Part shown: piece after piece, positions 34,947-46,859 of the stretch | How the letters are laid out: every line of letters begins with the position of its first letter | Position numbering within the stretch: the stretch's first letter is position 1 | NCBI GenBank assembly: GCA_003184365.1 | Contig: NKYR01000005.1 | Location: 248,001-312,000 of the forward strand | Origin: Evernia prunastri | Lineage: Eukaryota > Ascomycota > Lecanoromycetes > Lecanorales > Parmeliaceae | Length of the DNA stretch: 64,000 nt | Direction of reading: 5' to 3' | Program-made: the position numbers and the translations under genes | The notes under the pieces: model-generated | What the model was told of the DNA's origin: nothing | The model's database searches: none | The model's input: only the letters and a program-made list of their open reading frames with translations

Positions 34947-35690
34947 AGCAACGCTGCTGGCGCTTAAGCCTTGGACGCAATCCAATTCTCATAGATGCGG
35001 AGCAATATTGCCAACCTCTCTTAGTGCTTATACAGTGACCTTCCATGCGTGCCAAAAGCTATTTGTCCATGGAAGGATCCGAACCCCCAACCTTCGGGAG
35101 CCATAAGTCAAATGGGTGCCGGGAAGCCCTGCGTGATCCGTACACGTCCTCGACTATATAAAGTTAGCATCATGCACATTCTGCAGTGATTGATGACTTG
35201 TCATCGGTAGCCAGGTCTAAGGCTGTTGTAGTACATTTCTGATCGCACGCTGCTGATCAGGTTATCGACTTTCGCGTACAGAGTCCATCGTTAGTTCCCA
35301 CAGATCAGGACCGGAACTCAAAGTTCTACTATTATCGAGGATGCAATAATCTCAAGCGTTCAACATCATCCATCGGCCACATCCGGTTTGCAAGAACAAG
35401 ATACGAACAGCTCCTGTCCAGACCATTCTACCTATGACCGGCGTTAGAATCAATCTAGAGCTTCCGCCAGTTCTATGTTGGTTCTAAGTTAATGAAGGTC
35501 TTCAACTTTCGTTTGTGAACAGGCCTGGTGGGCCCTTCAGCTTTTTACACAGGATTACCAAACCCTCAAAAGATCACAGGAAGCACGCCTTCTTTTAAGT
35601 GACGCCAGCCTCTAAGCACAGTCTCTGAATGCCTCGCTCCCACATCCCACTTTTGGCTCTGAAGTGGAAAGGCAAGGTCCAAGAATAACA
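34947..35690. other. Intergenic region, convergent genes
   Basis: 744 bp between the ends of two convergent genes. It contains a weak tRNA-like stretch near 35,070-35,130 that does not fold as a tRNA. Nothing else is seen. Confidence 0.5.
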
Positions 35691-36839
35691 TCAGAATTTT
35701 TCTTGCGCAGGTCTTAGGTCTAATTCATGTGTCCACAGGTCTGGTTCCTGATTCGCCAGCCATAGATACGTTTTCCTTAAACCGATGGTCAGTTTATATC
35801 CGCAATGTTCGCGGATCTAGGTTGGCTCACCCCACGCTCTCGGCTTTCATAACTCTACCCTGTTGCTGTGCTTCTCCATCTTCATCCTGGATCCCGCCAT
35901 TGGCAATGGTATGCACGACATGTATGCCAGCTAATTTTTCCAGACTCAGCATTTTCTCTTTGATCTTGTTATTGCATGATATATCGCGGACGCTGCGAAG
36001 GAGACCATTATACCATTGTCTTGCGACTCTGTGCACCTTACACACCGCGAAACAACCGGTACGAAATCACACTTACTCGGCGAGTACTCTTTGGCTAATG
36101 CTTGAGCCAACGACCGTGCCCCTGACCGCGAAGCTCCATAGGCGGCAAAATTCGCATTCGTTCTCATGGCCCCGAGTGTTCCGGTGAAAATTAGCGTGCC
36201 CTTTTTGCCGCCGCCGTCTGCCAGAAGTGTCTGTCCATTCTGGTCGACGAGCATCTTCACAACTTCTTTCGAAAAGGCCATTGCTCCCCCAGTATAGGTT
36301 ATGAGGGAATCGGTAAATTCAGCATGAGTTTCCTCAATGAACGGTTTCTGTTGTTGCAGGTCAGGTGAAGCAAGAGAAAGTAAATTAGGGCCATATTACC
36401 TTGGAGGCGTGTTTGACATGGAAAACGGCTATTTTGAGTTTCAAGTCTTTAAAGGAGCTGTGGGAGCGGATGTCAGAGAAAGCGGTGGAGAGCTTCTCGG
36501 GCGAAGTGTCCGTCGGGAAGGCTTCTACTGGGTTTGGAGTGGACGAGCGTAACCCCTTGGCCAGCGCGTTCAGTTTGTCCGGATTTCGAGCCAAAACAGC
36601 GACGGCGAGATTTCCATGAGATGGATGGGCGAGTATCCTACATATACCTGCGCCGCTGGTAGGCCCCTAGAGAGAGATGCTGTCAATGCATTCAATGTAT
36701 CTAGCAACATGGCCAGGGCAGTGCGTAGACTTACCGCTCCAATGAGGATTGCCAGGCCCTTAAGAAGCGGACGTGGTGATCAATATAACTGATACTCGAA
36801 GAAGGGGATAAGGATTTTGGGACATACAGAGGGAGCCAT
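35691..36839 (-). CDS. SDR-like oxidoreductase with altered catalytic residues
   Basis: Six exons on the minus strand (36,839-36,828, 36,758-36,735, 36,666-36,400, 36,347-36,077, 35,930-35,831, 35,775-35,691) give 252 residues. After four residues, MAPS, comes GLAILIGAGPTSGAGI, a Rossmann NAD(P)-binding motif of the short-chain dehydrogenase fold. LARNPDKL follows, and the region that normally holds Ser and YxxxK reads TLIFTGTLGAM and YGASRSGARSLAQAL, so the Lys is Arg and the Ser is Thr. The C-terminus YLWLANQEPDLWTHEL is typical of a fungal SDR subgroup. Every exon junction is in phase. The substrate is unknown. The first two exons are tiny (12 and 24 nt). Confidence 0.85.
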
Positions 36840-38019
36840 TGGTTTCTTGGAAGACTTAAACTCTACAACCAAGTGACAATAACAGAGAAGTTGGATGTTT
36901 GGATGATCATCGGAATGGTAAGTGGGATAATACAGATAGGACTACAGTAAAGTAGTTACGAGTACTTGAATTGAATAAAGTATGAAGAAAACCAGTATAG
37001 TATTACGTCATTAAAAGTTCCGGAGAAGATTTTCCCAGGCCGAAAGAAGATTAGCGTGCAAAGACAGCAGCAGTAGGAACCACGCGCAAGTAATCTCCTC
37101 GAATGTGTAATTGTAATCTGTGATGACTTGCTAGCAACTCTTTTTTTGCTTCGTTAGATTTGGGCATGATACAGCACAACAGACAAGATGATTGGCCGTG
37201 TTAATGGCTAGGATTTCATCCTGTCATTGTCCTATCAGGGCCTTTTTTTCCAGCACTCCCAAGTTGGGATATCAGAGCGATCAGATACACATTCGCAAGT
37301 AGCAACCTGTCGCTATCCATACTTGTATATAAAAAAGAGCCCCGCTGTTATCCTTCTGGCACTGCAACCTTCTGAGCTCCAGAATCTCGGCGATACCCCA
37401 CTTTTGTAGATATGCCATCAGTCTGCAGTCGGTAAGATCCATCTAGGGCTGTTTCTTCTTTCTGTTGTTCCTGAATCCTTTCTCGCAAGCACAGACAATG
37501 AGCGGACCAGAAGGTGCGGCCCTCAACCACAAAGTCGTCGTAGCTTGCCTTTTCCCCATCGTTATGGATTAGGCCTGTCGTTCGTTCGAGTATTGGAGAG
37601 GATCAAATGGAGATTGGGGCGATAGGATTGTTGAATCGAATGGGATCAGATACAAATTACAGATTCGCTGCAGCTGCAATGCACCATAAGTAAGCTCAAG
37701 CAAAGCACGGAAAGTGAGGTTAAGCGGCAGTGAGCTGGTCTGTTTATCGCACACAGAGTTGAAAGATTAGTAGTCCTGAGTCGAAGACCACTGAAGTCTC
37801 CGACTAGATATGCAAGTCCGAAATTAAATACCTCGAGCTGTAAGTATGCTCATGGTAGACCGTCGGAAATAGCGACAGCGATAGCTGATAACCCAAATTA
37901 ATGGGTTTCTAATAAATCCGAGGTCACAAGCCGGGCATGGCACGCTCCATGGTTAGCACAATATCTCGACACTAAGGCTACATTGATTTTTCGACAGTGA
38001 CTGCTTATGTGCCTAGATC
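36840..38019. other. Intergenic region
   Basis: 1,180 bp containing the promoter of the SDR gene and the 3' side of sec5. Only short chance frames occur on either strand; no gene or repeat is recognisable. Confidence 0.5.
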
Positions 38020-41000
38020 TCAGCTCTGGAGCCTCTTTTCCCTTTTGAAGCAGAGGAATTCGCTCCTGGTCCCTTCCCTAAGTCTTTTCAAGACCATCCT
38101 CATCTCAGGCAACTCTCCTTGCAATCTTTTACTTGCATCTGGCGTTGTGCCAGCGTCAAGCTCAATGTATATCTTCGACTGAGTCTCGCTTGCTTTCTCT
38201 GTCGTATACTGGCTCATAGTCTGGGCAACGAATTCGACGTCAAGCGTGGCTTGCATGAGAGCCGCAAGAGGATATCGCGACCTCTGCTTAAATGCCTCGA
38301 GGAATGCGAGACTCATCTGTTCGAGGAGATAAGAAAGAACCTGATGTGTTAATGGTGCCGCGGTGGTATAAACTTCAGTGTGCACATATACGAGTAGTAA
38401 TAAAGACTCGTAGACATATGGCTGTACGGAGGACGGACGGGCGGTGGCAGGAATCCAATCCGGAGAGGATATACCGGCATCAATAATGGACGAAAGCTTG
38501 CGCGCTCTAGGTTGCGTATAGGAGAGGAAAAGACGTTCGGATATTTGAGAAAGTGCGTCACGGAGGGTTTTGGATTCGTCAGTAAACGTTATGGAGAAGT
38601 TGCTTTCGAATTGGGAGATAAGATTAGGGATGATAGAGCTTTGAAGGGCTGCGAGGTTAGAGAGAGTAAGGAGCTTGCGGATGTTCTGTAATTGTCAGCA
38701 GTTTCCTAAATGAGGAGTCGCGCGTAGACTTTACTTTGCTCTTGCCATGTAGGCTCTTGTCCGCCGGTCTTGAGATTACCATGTCATCAGGGCCTGCGTC
38801 CCCATCTGGCCTGCTGCATAGCTTTGAACTCTCGGCATTTTCGACCATACCAGACAAGGCTTTGTAGAGTGACGTTACGAATTGACTCCTGACCATCTGC
38901 ACAAGCTTCGCAGTCGGAGGGGAGACGATTGCTACTGATCCGGACTTAGTCACCGCTGCTTCAGGTATGTAGAGTATTTTCTGCATTCCTGACAATAGCG
39001 CATTCTCCAAAGCTGAAAACCGAGCCGGCATGTTGGTCAATTCAGGCTGATCGCTCCTCGGTGACCAGTCCTCCATAAGTTTACACATCTCAGCGTCTCG
39101 ACCCCACGCAGCACACGCTGCTCGTGCCGACCGTTCTCGCGCACTAGTGACCATGGTCCTCAGCTTTTCGGACAACGTATGGCCTGATGCTACTGGGCGC
39201 ATGGTAATGGCTTCACTCGCTGCTGACCCAAGCAAAGCGAGAAGCTTTTCAAGATAGTGCACTCCGCTCAGCGAATTGGCGTATGGAGGCCAGAACGCAA
39301 ACTCTTCCCACGGCTCCCCTCGTTGAAGCGAAGGAGGTGGTGGGTGGTTCTCATCAAATTGGAAACGAGAATCCTGGTGGGCATACTGTGACAATGTAGC
39401 AGACTGTGGTGTGACCGGTGTTGGCGTCATCGGAGAATGAAGCATGGAAATATCTTCGATCGGTGGATCTGCGAAGAACGAGTAGATTTTCTCTTGTAAC
39501 AAACCAACGAGCTCGGCAGCTCCATTTTGGAGATCTTTGACACCGTCTGTAGACAAGCGATGGTGCTTTCGGCTACGGCCGTCAATCCCTATAGGTAGTG
39601 TTTTCTGTCCTTTGCCGTCAATGAAGGTTTGAGCCTTGGCCCAAAATTCGATCACTTCGCCCAGGATCCCACCCTGCACTGACAGCAGGTTGTTCAGGGA
39701 ATCATAGATCAGATCCCAAAGCTCTAGAACAGGCGGCGTGTCTAGGTCTTTGCTTGTTTCGTTAGCTTTCTTCCTCGTAGGGCTTTGCAGATGGCTAGCG
39801 ACGATCTGAGAGACTGGTGGTTCCATGTTGGCGAGTCTTCTTCGAAGGACCTCAATTTCTACCCTTGAGCGCTCAAAGGTAGCATTGATCTTATTCTTTA
39901 GATGATCGTATCGGCTTAGCAGCCATACCCAGATCGGATTGTCCTCCACTCCAAGTTCCAGAAGGATCCCGATCAGCGCCATGTGATCATCCTGCGCATT
40001 GCGTTCTGTGAATGATGCTGCATTGTTTTGGACGTCGGTTAGCTTCCGCCAGATGTCGCGCTTGAAATATTCGATCCGGTCTTCCACTTCTGACCACATG
40101 CGGCCAGTAATAACGATTTGGTGGACTTGGGATTCCACGAGCTGTGCGTGGCCATTTGATGCGTTGTTGGCTACTTGTCTTGCTTCTTCCGTAAATTTCC
40201 GAGCTCGAGAGTATTCTCCCACCAGACCCTCGTAGTCTTTGCGTTTTATGCACTCGGACACAGCCTTTCCCACTTTGAATACTCCGTGACTTTTGTCGAC
40301 AGATTCCAGTACCGACTTCAAGCTTTGTTCCCTTTCTCGCCCACCCAAACCTGGGCCCCATATTTCTTCAGCTTTGACTGCAACCTCGATCAGAGGGGCC
40401 TTGATCCCTTGCACTCCGTACTCGCTGTCTTTTGTCAAGGCGTTCTTTTTTTTGTCGCTTTGCAACGCCTTGTTGACGCCTCTTCCAGGAGATAGAGGAC
40501 CCTGCCCGCTGGCGGTTCTAAAGTGTGTACTGCTTCTGCTGGTGACTCGGGAGTGAGTGGGTGATCTTTCTTGTTCGGGCTCCGCGCCTTGGTTACGCAT
40601 TTCGGAGTAGACATTATCAATCGTGGTTTTGGCCCGGACGAATCGCTCAAAATTTGACTCTACGAGGACTTTCAAAGAGGCAGATTTCTGATCAATAGAC
40701 CGGGAGAGAAAGTCGAGACCTTGTAGCAAAGATTGGGTTGAATCGTCTGAATGGACCTGTGATAGATACAAGTTTGGAGAAAAGGTGGTAGAGGAGAGGA
40801 GGAATCTGTTTCCTGAACGTACTTAGCAAGACTTGGTTATGAAAGAATGGTCAATCCTCACTTAGCCGCTGGTCTTCTTCGACTGGTAGACCTCTTTGTC
40901 TCAACACACGTATAACGCTATCGGTCATTCCAAGGGGATCCGGCTCATCCTTCTGTGCAAGATTCTCATGACCGTCCCGAAGCTTCTGGGACCCGGGCAC

Positions 41001-41195
41001 TAGGCTACGATGATCGCTGCCATTGCGTTGTAAAGCCGAGTACCTTGACCTAGATCTGCGGATGTCAGCTTTTGAGAGGCCACTGGCCGCAGTATCCTCC
41101 TCTGAAGCGTCACTCTCATCTTTCTCCGTAGGCCAAGTTGTAGGGAAAGGATTGGCTAGATTGTAATGATGAAGAATGATGTGCTCATCGTTCAT
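38020..41195 (-). CDS. sec5: Exocyst complex component Sec5
   Basis: Subunit of the octameric exocyst, which tethers secretory vesicles to the plasma membrane at sites of polarised growth. Three exons, 41,195-40,862, 40,812-38,735 and 38,685-38,020, encode 1,025 residues. The N-terminus has ILHHYNLANPFPTTWP and DPLGMTDSVIRVLRQRGLP. Across the first intron follow RNRFLLSSTTFSP, LGLDFLSRSIDQKSASLKVL-type sequence and ESNFERFVRAKTTIDNVY, the conserved Sec5 core (residues about 115-180). The second junction joins SKVK-side sequence to NIRKLLTLSNL, completing the C-terminal helical bundle. Junction phases agree. Divergent from idh1 with 334 bp between the start codons. Confidence 0.93.
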
Positions 41196-41529
41196 CGTGG
41201 CAGCATATGTCGTAACCCAGAAGGTGGTGTGATTGTTGAGGAGTGCTCTGAGAAGAACGACAGATGGCAGATGAATTGTATCAGTGAACCGATGTGAAAG
41301 CTAAGGTAGGTATTAACCCCAGAGCGTCAACTTATGCAGGTCCAGCCGAGGCAAATAATAGAGTTTCGTTCCGGAGCTACTTAAGGTAAGTTATTCTTCC
41401 AATTGAGCTGGATGTATGTAATTGCTTCTTCCCCACGAGTATCCTCTTAACTATATTACAACCTCTTCCCTCTTCTCCTATAGCTTCTGAGGGTCAATCG
41501 TGCCCCCAAAGAGCGCACAAGGTCCTAAT
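41196..41529. promoter_or_regulatory. Shared divergent promoter of sec5 and idh1
   Basis: 334 bp separate the two start codons. On the idh1 side a GTATGTAATTG donor-like site and a CTCCTATAG acceptor-like site enclose a pyrimidine-rich stretch, so idh1 may carry a 5' UTR intron. This is a possibility only. Confidence 0.55.
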
Positions 41530-43025
41530 ATGATAGCCAGTCGCTCCTTCACTTTTCCAGCGAGGCAGTGTCTGCGTTTAGCTAATGCGTCTCGTCCATG
41601 TATCCTAGCAATACCACCAATAGCAAAAGTACGTGGGGTCTCGATTGCTTGTGCTGCGTCTGAATGAGCGCTTACAAAGCTGCTTGTTCAAAGGTTCACT
41701 CCAGGTCTTACTCGATCCCATACGAGGACAAAGTTGCCAAGTTCAAAGGGAAGAAAGGCTCAGATGTTTGTGGTACCCCAATACTTGATGGCCCCACACA
41801 ACCTGTCTTAGAAACAAAGATTTTGGAGAGAACAGCACACTGAATTTCCTGCAACTACTCCAGGGCAATTATACAGTCACGTTAATCGAAGGAGATGGTA
41901 TTGGCCCCGAGATATCCCAATCCGTCAAGGACATATTCTCTGCAGCCAAAGCATGTGCAATCTTCTACTCTACTATAGAATCTGCGCTGATATCTCTCAG
42001 GCCCCCATTAAATGGGAATCTGTTGATGTCACACCCCAGTTGAAGGATGGTAGAACAGTCATTCCTGACAAAGCCATTGATAGCGTCAAAACAAATTTCG
42101 TTGCGCTTAAAGGACCTCTAGCTGTATACCTCTCCGCCACTGCTCTTAGAGAACAAGAGGATAAGAGGCTGATGTAATAGCAGACCCCGATAGGAAAAGG
42201 CCATGTGTCTCTCAACCTCACTCTTCGCCGCACGTTCAATCTCTTTGCTAATGTCCGTCCCTGTGTTTCTATCGCCGGTTACAAAACCCCTTATGACAAT
42301 GTCGACACCGTCCTTATCCGTGAAAATACCGAAGGAGAATACAGTGGAATCGAACATGTCGTGATCGACGGTGTTGTACAGAGCATAAAATTGATAACAC
42401 GGGCAGCTTCTGAACGGGTGCTGAGATTTGCCTTTCAGTATGCAGAAGACGTAGGCAAAAGGAAGGTCCGGGTTGTGCATAAGGCTACCATCATGAAGAT
42501 GAGTGACGGCTTGTTCTTGAACATTGCTCGCGAGATTAGCAAGGACTTCCCGAATGTTGAGTTCGACGCTGAACTACTGGACAATGCATGCTTGAAGATT
42601 GTCACGGACCCCACGCCCTACAACGATAAGGTGCTAGTGATGCCAAACCTTTACGGTGATATCCTTTCGGACATGTGTGCTGGACTGATCGGTGGTTTGG
42701 GCCTGACACCCTCTGGCAATATTGGAGACGAGTGCTCCATCTTTGAGGCGGTGCACGGCTCGGCGCCAGACATTGCAGGAAAAGGCCTTGCAAACCCAAC
42801 AGCACTACTTTTGAGCAGCATCATGATGCTACAGCACATGGATCTACATGAGCACGCAGACAAAATCCAGAAAGCGATCTTTGATACTTTGGCAGAAGGA
42901 AAGGTGAGGCGACTGCGGAACATTTTGGGAGACAAACTTGCTAACGCTTCCAGTATTTGACTGGCGACTTGGGAGGGAAGGCGAAAACGCACGAGTATGC
43001 AGAGGCAATCATTACGAAGTTGTAG
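41530..43025 (+). CDS. idh1: NAD-dependent isocitrate dehydrogenase, regulatory subunit 1, mitochondrial
   Basis: Subunit of the mitochondrial TCA-cycle enzyme that oxidises isocitrate to 2-oxoglutarate with NAD. Six exons (41,530-41,628, 41,694-41,765, 41,864-41,950, 42,001-42,123, 42,184-42,903, 42,954-43,025) give 390 residues. The start MIASRSFTFPARQCLRLANA is Arg/Ser-rich and suits a mitochondrial presequence. The mature part begins at YTVTLIEGDGIGPEI and includes LKGPLATPIGKGHVSLNLTL, RENTEGEYSGIEH, VHKATIMKMSDGLF, MPNLYGDILSDMCAGLIGGL and the C-terminal YLTGDLGGKAKTHEYAEAI. The third intron seems to use a GC donor; a GT donor four bases downstream would add one Cys. Confidence 0.94.
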
Positions 43026-43214
43026 ACACTCCACAGCATTCGATTCCATTCCGCGTGTTTGATAAGAGGGGCTAACGAGCCATTCTCATTGTGTCAGTTT
43101 GTATCTTGCGTGTAAATACGTTGCATGTGTAAATGTGGTTACTCTTTATTCTCTGCATCACGAAGATACGTCGTTCATGGGTGAATTCATCTGAGGCGCA
43201 AGTGCTCGACTCTG

Positions 43215-43487
43215 ACCCGGAAGTGCACTTTACCGGGAGTGCACGATTAGGGCTAGGCCTTCTCACGGCAAAATTTGTCCACCACCACACCATCATATAT
43301 GCACTTAGACAGCGTAACCAAGATATTGTAGTATGACGATAATATAATTTCAATATATGATATTATGATAATGCGGATTATTCATGGATATAGTGTATGA
43401 TCTACCTAGACAGATGGACATTTTCGAAATTGCGGCGCTGTGCCCTAGCCCTAATTGTGCACTTCCAGGTAAAGTGCACTTCCGGGT
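43215..43487. mobile_element. MITE-like element with about 45-bp terminal inverted repeats
   Basis: The left end reads ACCCGGAAGTGCACTTTACC and the right end is its reverse complement, GTAAAGTGCACTTCCGGGT. Pairing continues inward through GTGCAC and TTAGGGCTAGG, with two mismatches and one 1-nt gap over about 44 nt. The 185-bp centre has no coding capacity. The right end is followed by A within CGGGTA and the left end is preceded by TG, so no clear target duplication is seen. It lies 190 bp after the idh1 stop. Confidence 0.65.
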
Positions 43488-43560
43488 ACATACGAGTACC
43501 TTAGTGGGGATTTGCATGCTAAAGTAGAAATGGTAGGGTAGGATTCGTGTGGGTAGAAGA

Positions 43561-43814
43561 GGATCTTGAATCTATGGAAGTGGCTGCAGGATGATGACCC
43601 CTCTCTGCCAAGCACACTATGCTACATATGGCCATAGCAAGAAAGCACCTTCCAACTGTAAGGTAAAGGTAGGAAGTTGCGCCTTGANGGTACAAAGGAG
43701 GGAGAGAGGGGAGAACAGGATCTTGAATCTATGGAAGTGGCTGCAGGATGATGACCCCTCTCTGCCAAGCACACTATGCTACATATGGCCATAGCAAGAA
43801 AGCACCTTCCAACT
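43561..43814. repeat. 97-bp direct repeat around a single-N join
   Basis: 43,561-43,657 and 43,718-43,814 are identical over 97 bp, with the N at 43,688 between them. The same pattern at other N positions suggests that overlapping contig ends were not merged, but a real tandem duplication cannot be excluded. Confidence 0.75.
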
Positions 43815-45210
43815 AAAGTAACATGCTAGCATGCTTACGTGTTCAACGCACTTGCATGCGCCCAACGGCTCGCAGCCTCGCAGACAGAGAGAAGTCCCGG
43901 TTAAAATCCGTTCTCTGTTACTGTGACCGAAGAACAGCCGGAGTATGCGTACGGGGTATCACGGTATCGGGGATGAATTGATCTGACAAGTCCCTGCATT
44001 AGGTGCTCGCAGTGCAGATCGGCTCTGGCGGTACGTACCTACGATGGACGTGTGGACCAGCTATTTGTTTTTGGGGAGGCCCAATGGTAGCATCTTACCA
44101 GCCGCTTTTCCGGTCCATGGGCCCTCGTAGGCTTGTAGCTTTGAAGTTGGATGCGGCTTGAGGGTAGCAAAAGTGAAAGGCAGTCGGGAATAGCTGAACT
44201 CGGAGTGGTGATTGGTGGGACAGGAGCAGGGGGAAGCATGGGGAAGTAAAGGACAAACAGCAGGAAGGAAGAAGTGAGTATTATGCAGTGCAATGTCGGG
44301 ATGGTGCATAAAAAGAGGAGGCAATGTTGGATTGACTGGCGAGATTCTTGGGAGAAATTGTCATCGATGCAGTCGAACTGTCGAACTGCTCATGCGAGAT
44401 TCTTTTTTTTTCCCACCTTTGAAATCCTTTAGAGCACTTTTAGTTGCAGACCGAGGGGAACCTGGGGCCCGGGGGACCTTTCAGAAATTTAAACATTTTT
44501 TAACTCGTTTAACTTCTTGTTTTTTGATTGCGAGATTCCCTCCGCAGGCTCCGAGGATACTTTAAGATACAATCTTTTGGGAACTAAAAACGGGCACTAA
44601 TGCGGGAAGTATAGCCGAAGATGTCCATGTTCCTGGATTTTCCCAAATAATCAACAATCAACCTGTTCGTTACTTTACCTTTTGTCTTCTTCGTTTTTCA
44701 TCCTGGAATACGGTAGGTACGGTATACAAAATATATCCAAGCCATTTGTAATCTTTGGCACATTCCACAGGCCTAAGTATGATCTGTAGTACTGGTAAAG
44801 TAGATCTGTACTGTATTCACATGGCACTGATGACGCTAATAGAAAATGCTGTGATAATTAATTTACGCGCCTTGTCTGTCGAGGTTTTTATCTCTCCAGT
44901 CTCCTTCTTTTTTTTTCCTCTTCTAAAAGGTACTTGGAAATGCAGGCAGTCGACCCGTTGGCGTCTATGCATCTGCACCTAACCATCATCAAGATTTGAC
45001 TCAATCTCTCATCCCATTTTAGTTTTCATACATACCTACTACCTAACCTTTTAATATCATCTTTCATCCTTCATCTTTCTCCCTCCCCCCCCCTCACTCC
45101 CACCTTCCCACCCTTCTCCTCTATTCATCAATGAATATTCTCCTAAATCATCTCCTCATCTTCCCATAGTTTCCCGTATCTTTTCTTATGATAGCTTAGT
45201 CCTATCCTGT

Positions 45211-46859
45211 TTGGATGTCACCGTCGCTGCTCCTCTTGCCCAGATTACCGTCACATACTCACCATGTCAATCCTCTTCTACGTGCGTATCTTCCCGCCTC
45301 GCACTCTCTTTCGATGAAAAGAATTCGACTCTGAAGTTCGCTGCGAGTGTCTACCACGCAACGACGTGTGTATTCGTCTTGAGGCAGGCAACGCTAATCT
45401 AAATACTATCAATAGGAGCGTCCCGCCTTTGTAGCAAAGGACTCGGGACCTATGACCGTGTCTTCTTGTCAAGCATATGTGGAGAGAACCTCGAAACACA
45501 AGAGATTCATTCCACCAGATCTTTCTTTCGAGAACATCGTACAGAACAAGGCAATGCCACCATGCTCGCGCCAGGACTTCATGGTACCCATACCTGCAGA
45601 TATTCTAGTACAGGTTCAAGTCACGCTCTCGTTACTTACCTTTCTGCTAGGAGTACCTGGTATACGTCTCTCACGATGCCGAAAATCTGCAATTCTGGCT
45701 ATGGCACGAAGATTACTCGCACAGATTCTTTGCTACTTCTAAAGCCGAGCAAGCCTTATCGCCACCCTGGTACAAGGCAGAAGTACCCCGTCCTCACAGC
45801 AATGACTCCAATCGGACAGGTCTTACTATCCTCGAACGAGAGAACCCTTTGACCACAGGAGGAGTGACACTGCAAGAGCTCCGCTTTGACCACATTCACC
45901 GCCCTAACTCACCAAACTTGTCTCACCACGACACGCAGTCATTGGCTTCTACCACCAGCACTACCCTGTACCATGCCGAGTCCGTCGAGTCCATCGACAC
46001 GCAGATTGGCCTGAAATGCAAATCATGTAAACTTCTCGCCCTCCCAATTTTACACTGCTAAGTCTGCACAGTCACCGTTCAGCCATTTCGTTCTGAGATC
46101 AATCGAGTCATCTCGCACTATCTCAATCCTGGCTCGAGCAGGGAGCTCAACCTCTCGAGTAAAGACCGCGCGGCCGTTCTCCACGCCCTTGAACACACCA
46201 CTCACCCTTCTGCGCTCACCCTTGTCAAAGACATGGTCGAGGCTAGCTTGCGCGGTCAATCTCACCCAAATTTCATTCGCTGGGCTATCTGTAACGGCAA
46301 CAAGCCGCGCGTGCTGTTCGTCCGCAATTCGGGTATCGCGCACATCGTTGCGGCTATCATTCTCGGTCTACTGCTCATTCTAAGTAATACGTCAAGATGG
46401 TGGAGGCTTTTCGTCTTTCCCCTCTTCTTCGTGGGTTTCGATATCAGCGTCGCCGCTTATAAAGGTCTTTGCGTCATCATACATGCAAACCACCGCCGAG
46501 CTCTGCGTCCCTGGGAACAATACAGCGAGGATGTCTCCCTTAGCAGTTTCGATGGTGGCCCTGAAGAGGAAGCTAACCTCTCTACGGACGATATGTTCAG
46601 CATGGCCTCCCGCTCCAGGAATGGTGTCTCCCTCGACACCTTTGGGACATCAAACAGCTACAGCCATGAGTTGTGGGTTGAGAAATACAAGCAGAAGCAT
46701 CTGTTCCGGAAGATTTTCACCAAGAGCGTCTGGGTGCAAGAACAGGCGGTGAGATTGTTACAGGACAAGATTGTGAAGCAGAGTCATGCTTGGGCTCTGA
46801 CAATCAGTGTCTTATTGACGGCTTTGGTGGTGGCACTGCCGCAGGCCAGTATCATCTAG
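45211..46859 (+). CDS. rax1: Rax1-like RGS-domain membrane protein
   Basis: Predicted membrane protein of about 496 residues, counterpart of fungal Rax1/RGS proteins that act in cell polarity and stress response. Exons 45,211-45,369, 45,416-45,583, 45,651-46,026 and 46,072-46,859 join in phase. The RGS-like domain starts at RFIPPDLSFENIV and MPPCSRQDFMEYLVYVSHDAEN and reaches FRSEINRVISHYL and HPNFIRWAICNGNKPRVLF. Hydrophobic segments follow at about 320-340 (IVAAIILGLLLIL), 346-372 (LFVFPLFFVGFDI and GLCVII) and 474-492 (ISVLLTALVVALP). The start is the weak point: ATG 45,211 is in frame with a spliceable exon, but ATG 45,264 (MSILFY, good context) with another intron is possible. Confidence 0.82.

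Larger units (their letters stand above)
43026..45210. other. Long intergenic region with a MITE-like element and a contig join
   Basis: 2,185 bp without a credible gene. It contains the inverted-repeat element at 43,215-43,487, the 97-bp direct repeat around the N at 43,688, and C/T-rich sequence from about 45,000 that is likely the promoter of the RGS gene. Confidence 0.6.

Noticed and set aside
35070..35130. tRNA-like stretch on the minus strand (GGGTTCGGATCC-like T-arm)
   Set aside because: The conserved A58 position is G, the acceptor halves do not pair, and no anticodon stem can be formed. At most a chance match or a decayed remnant.
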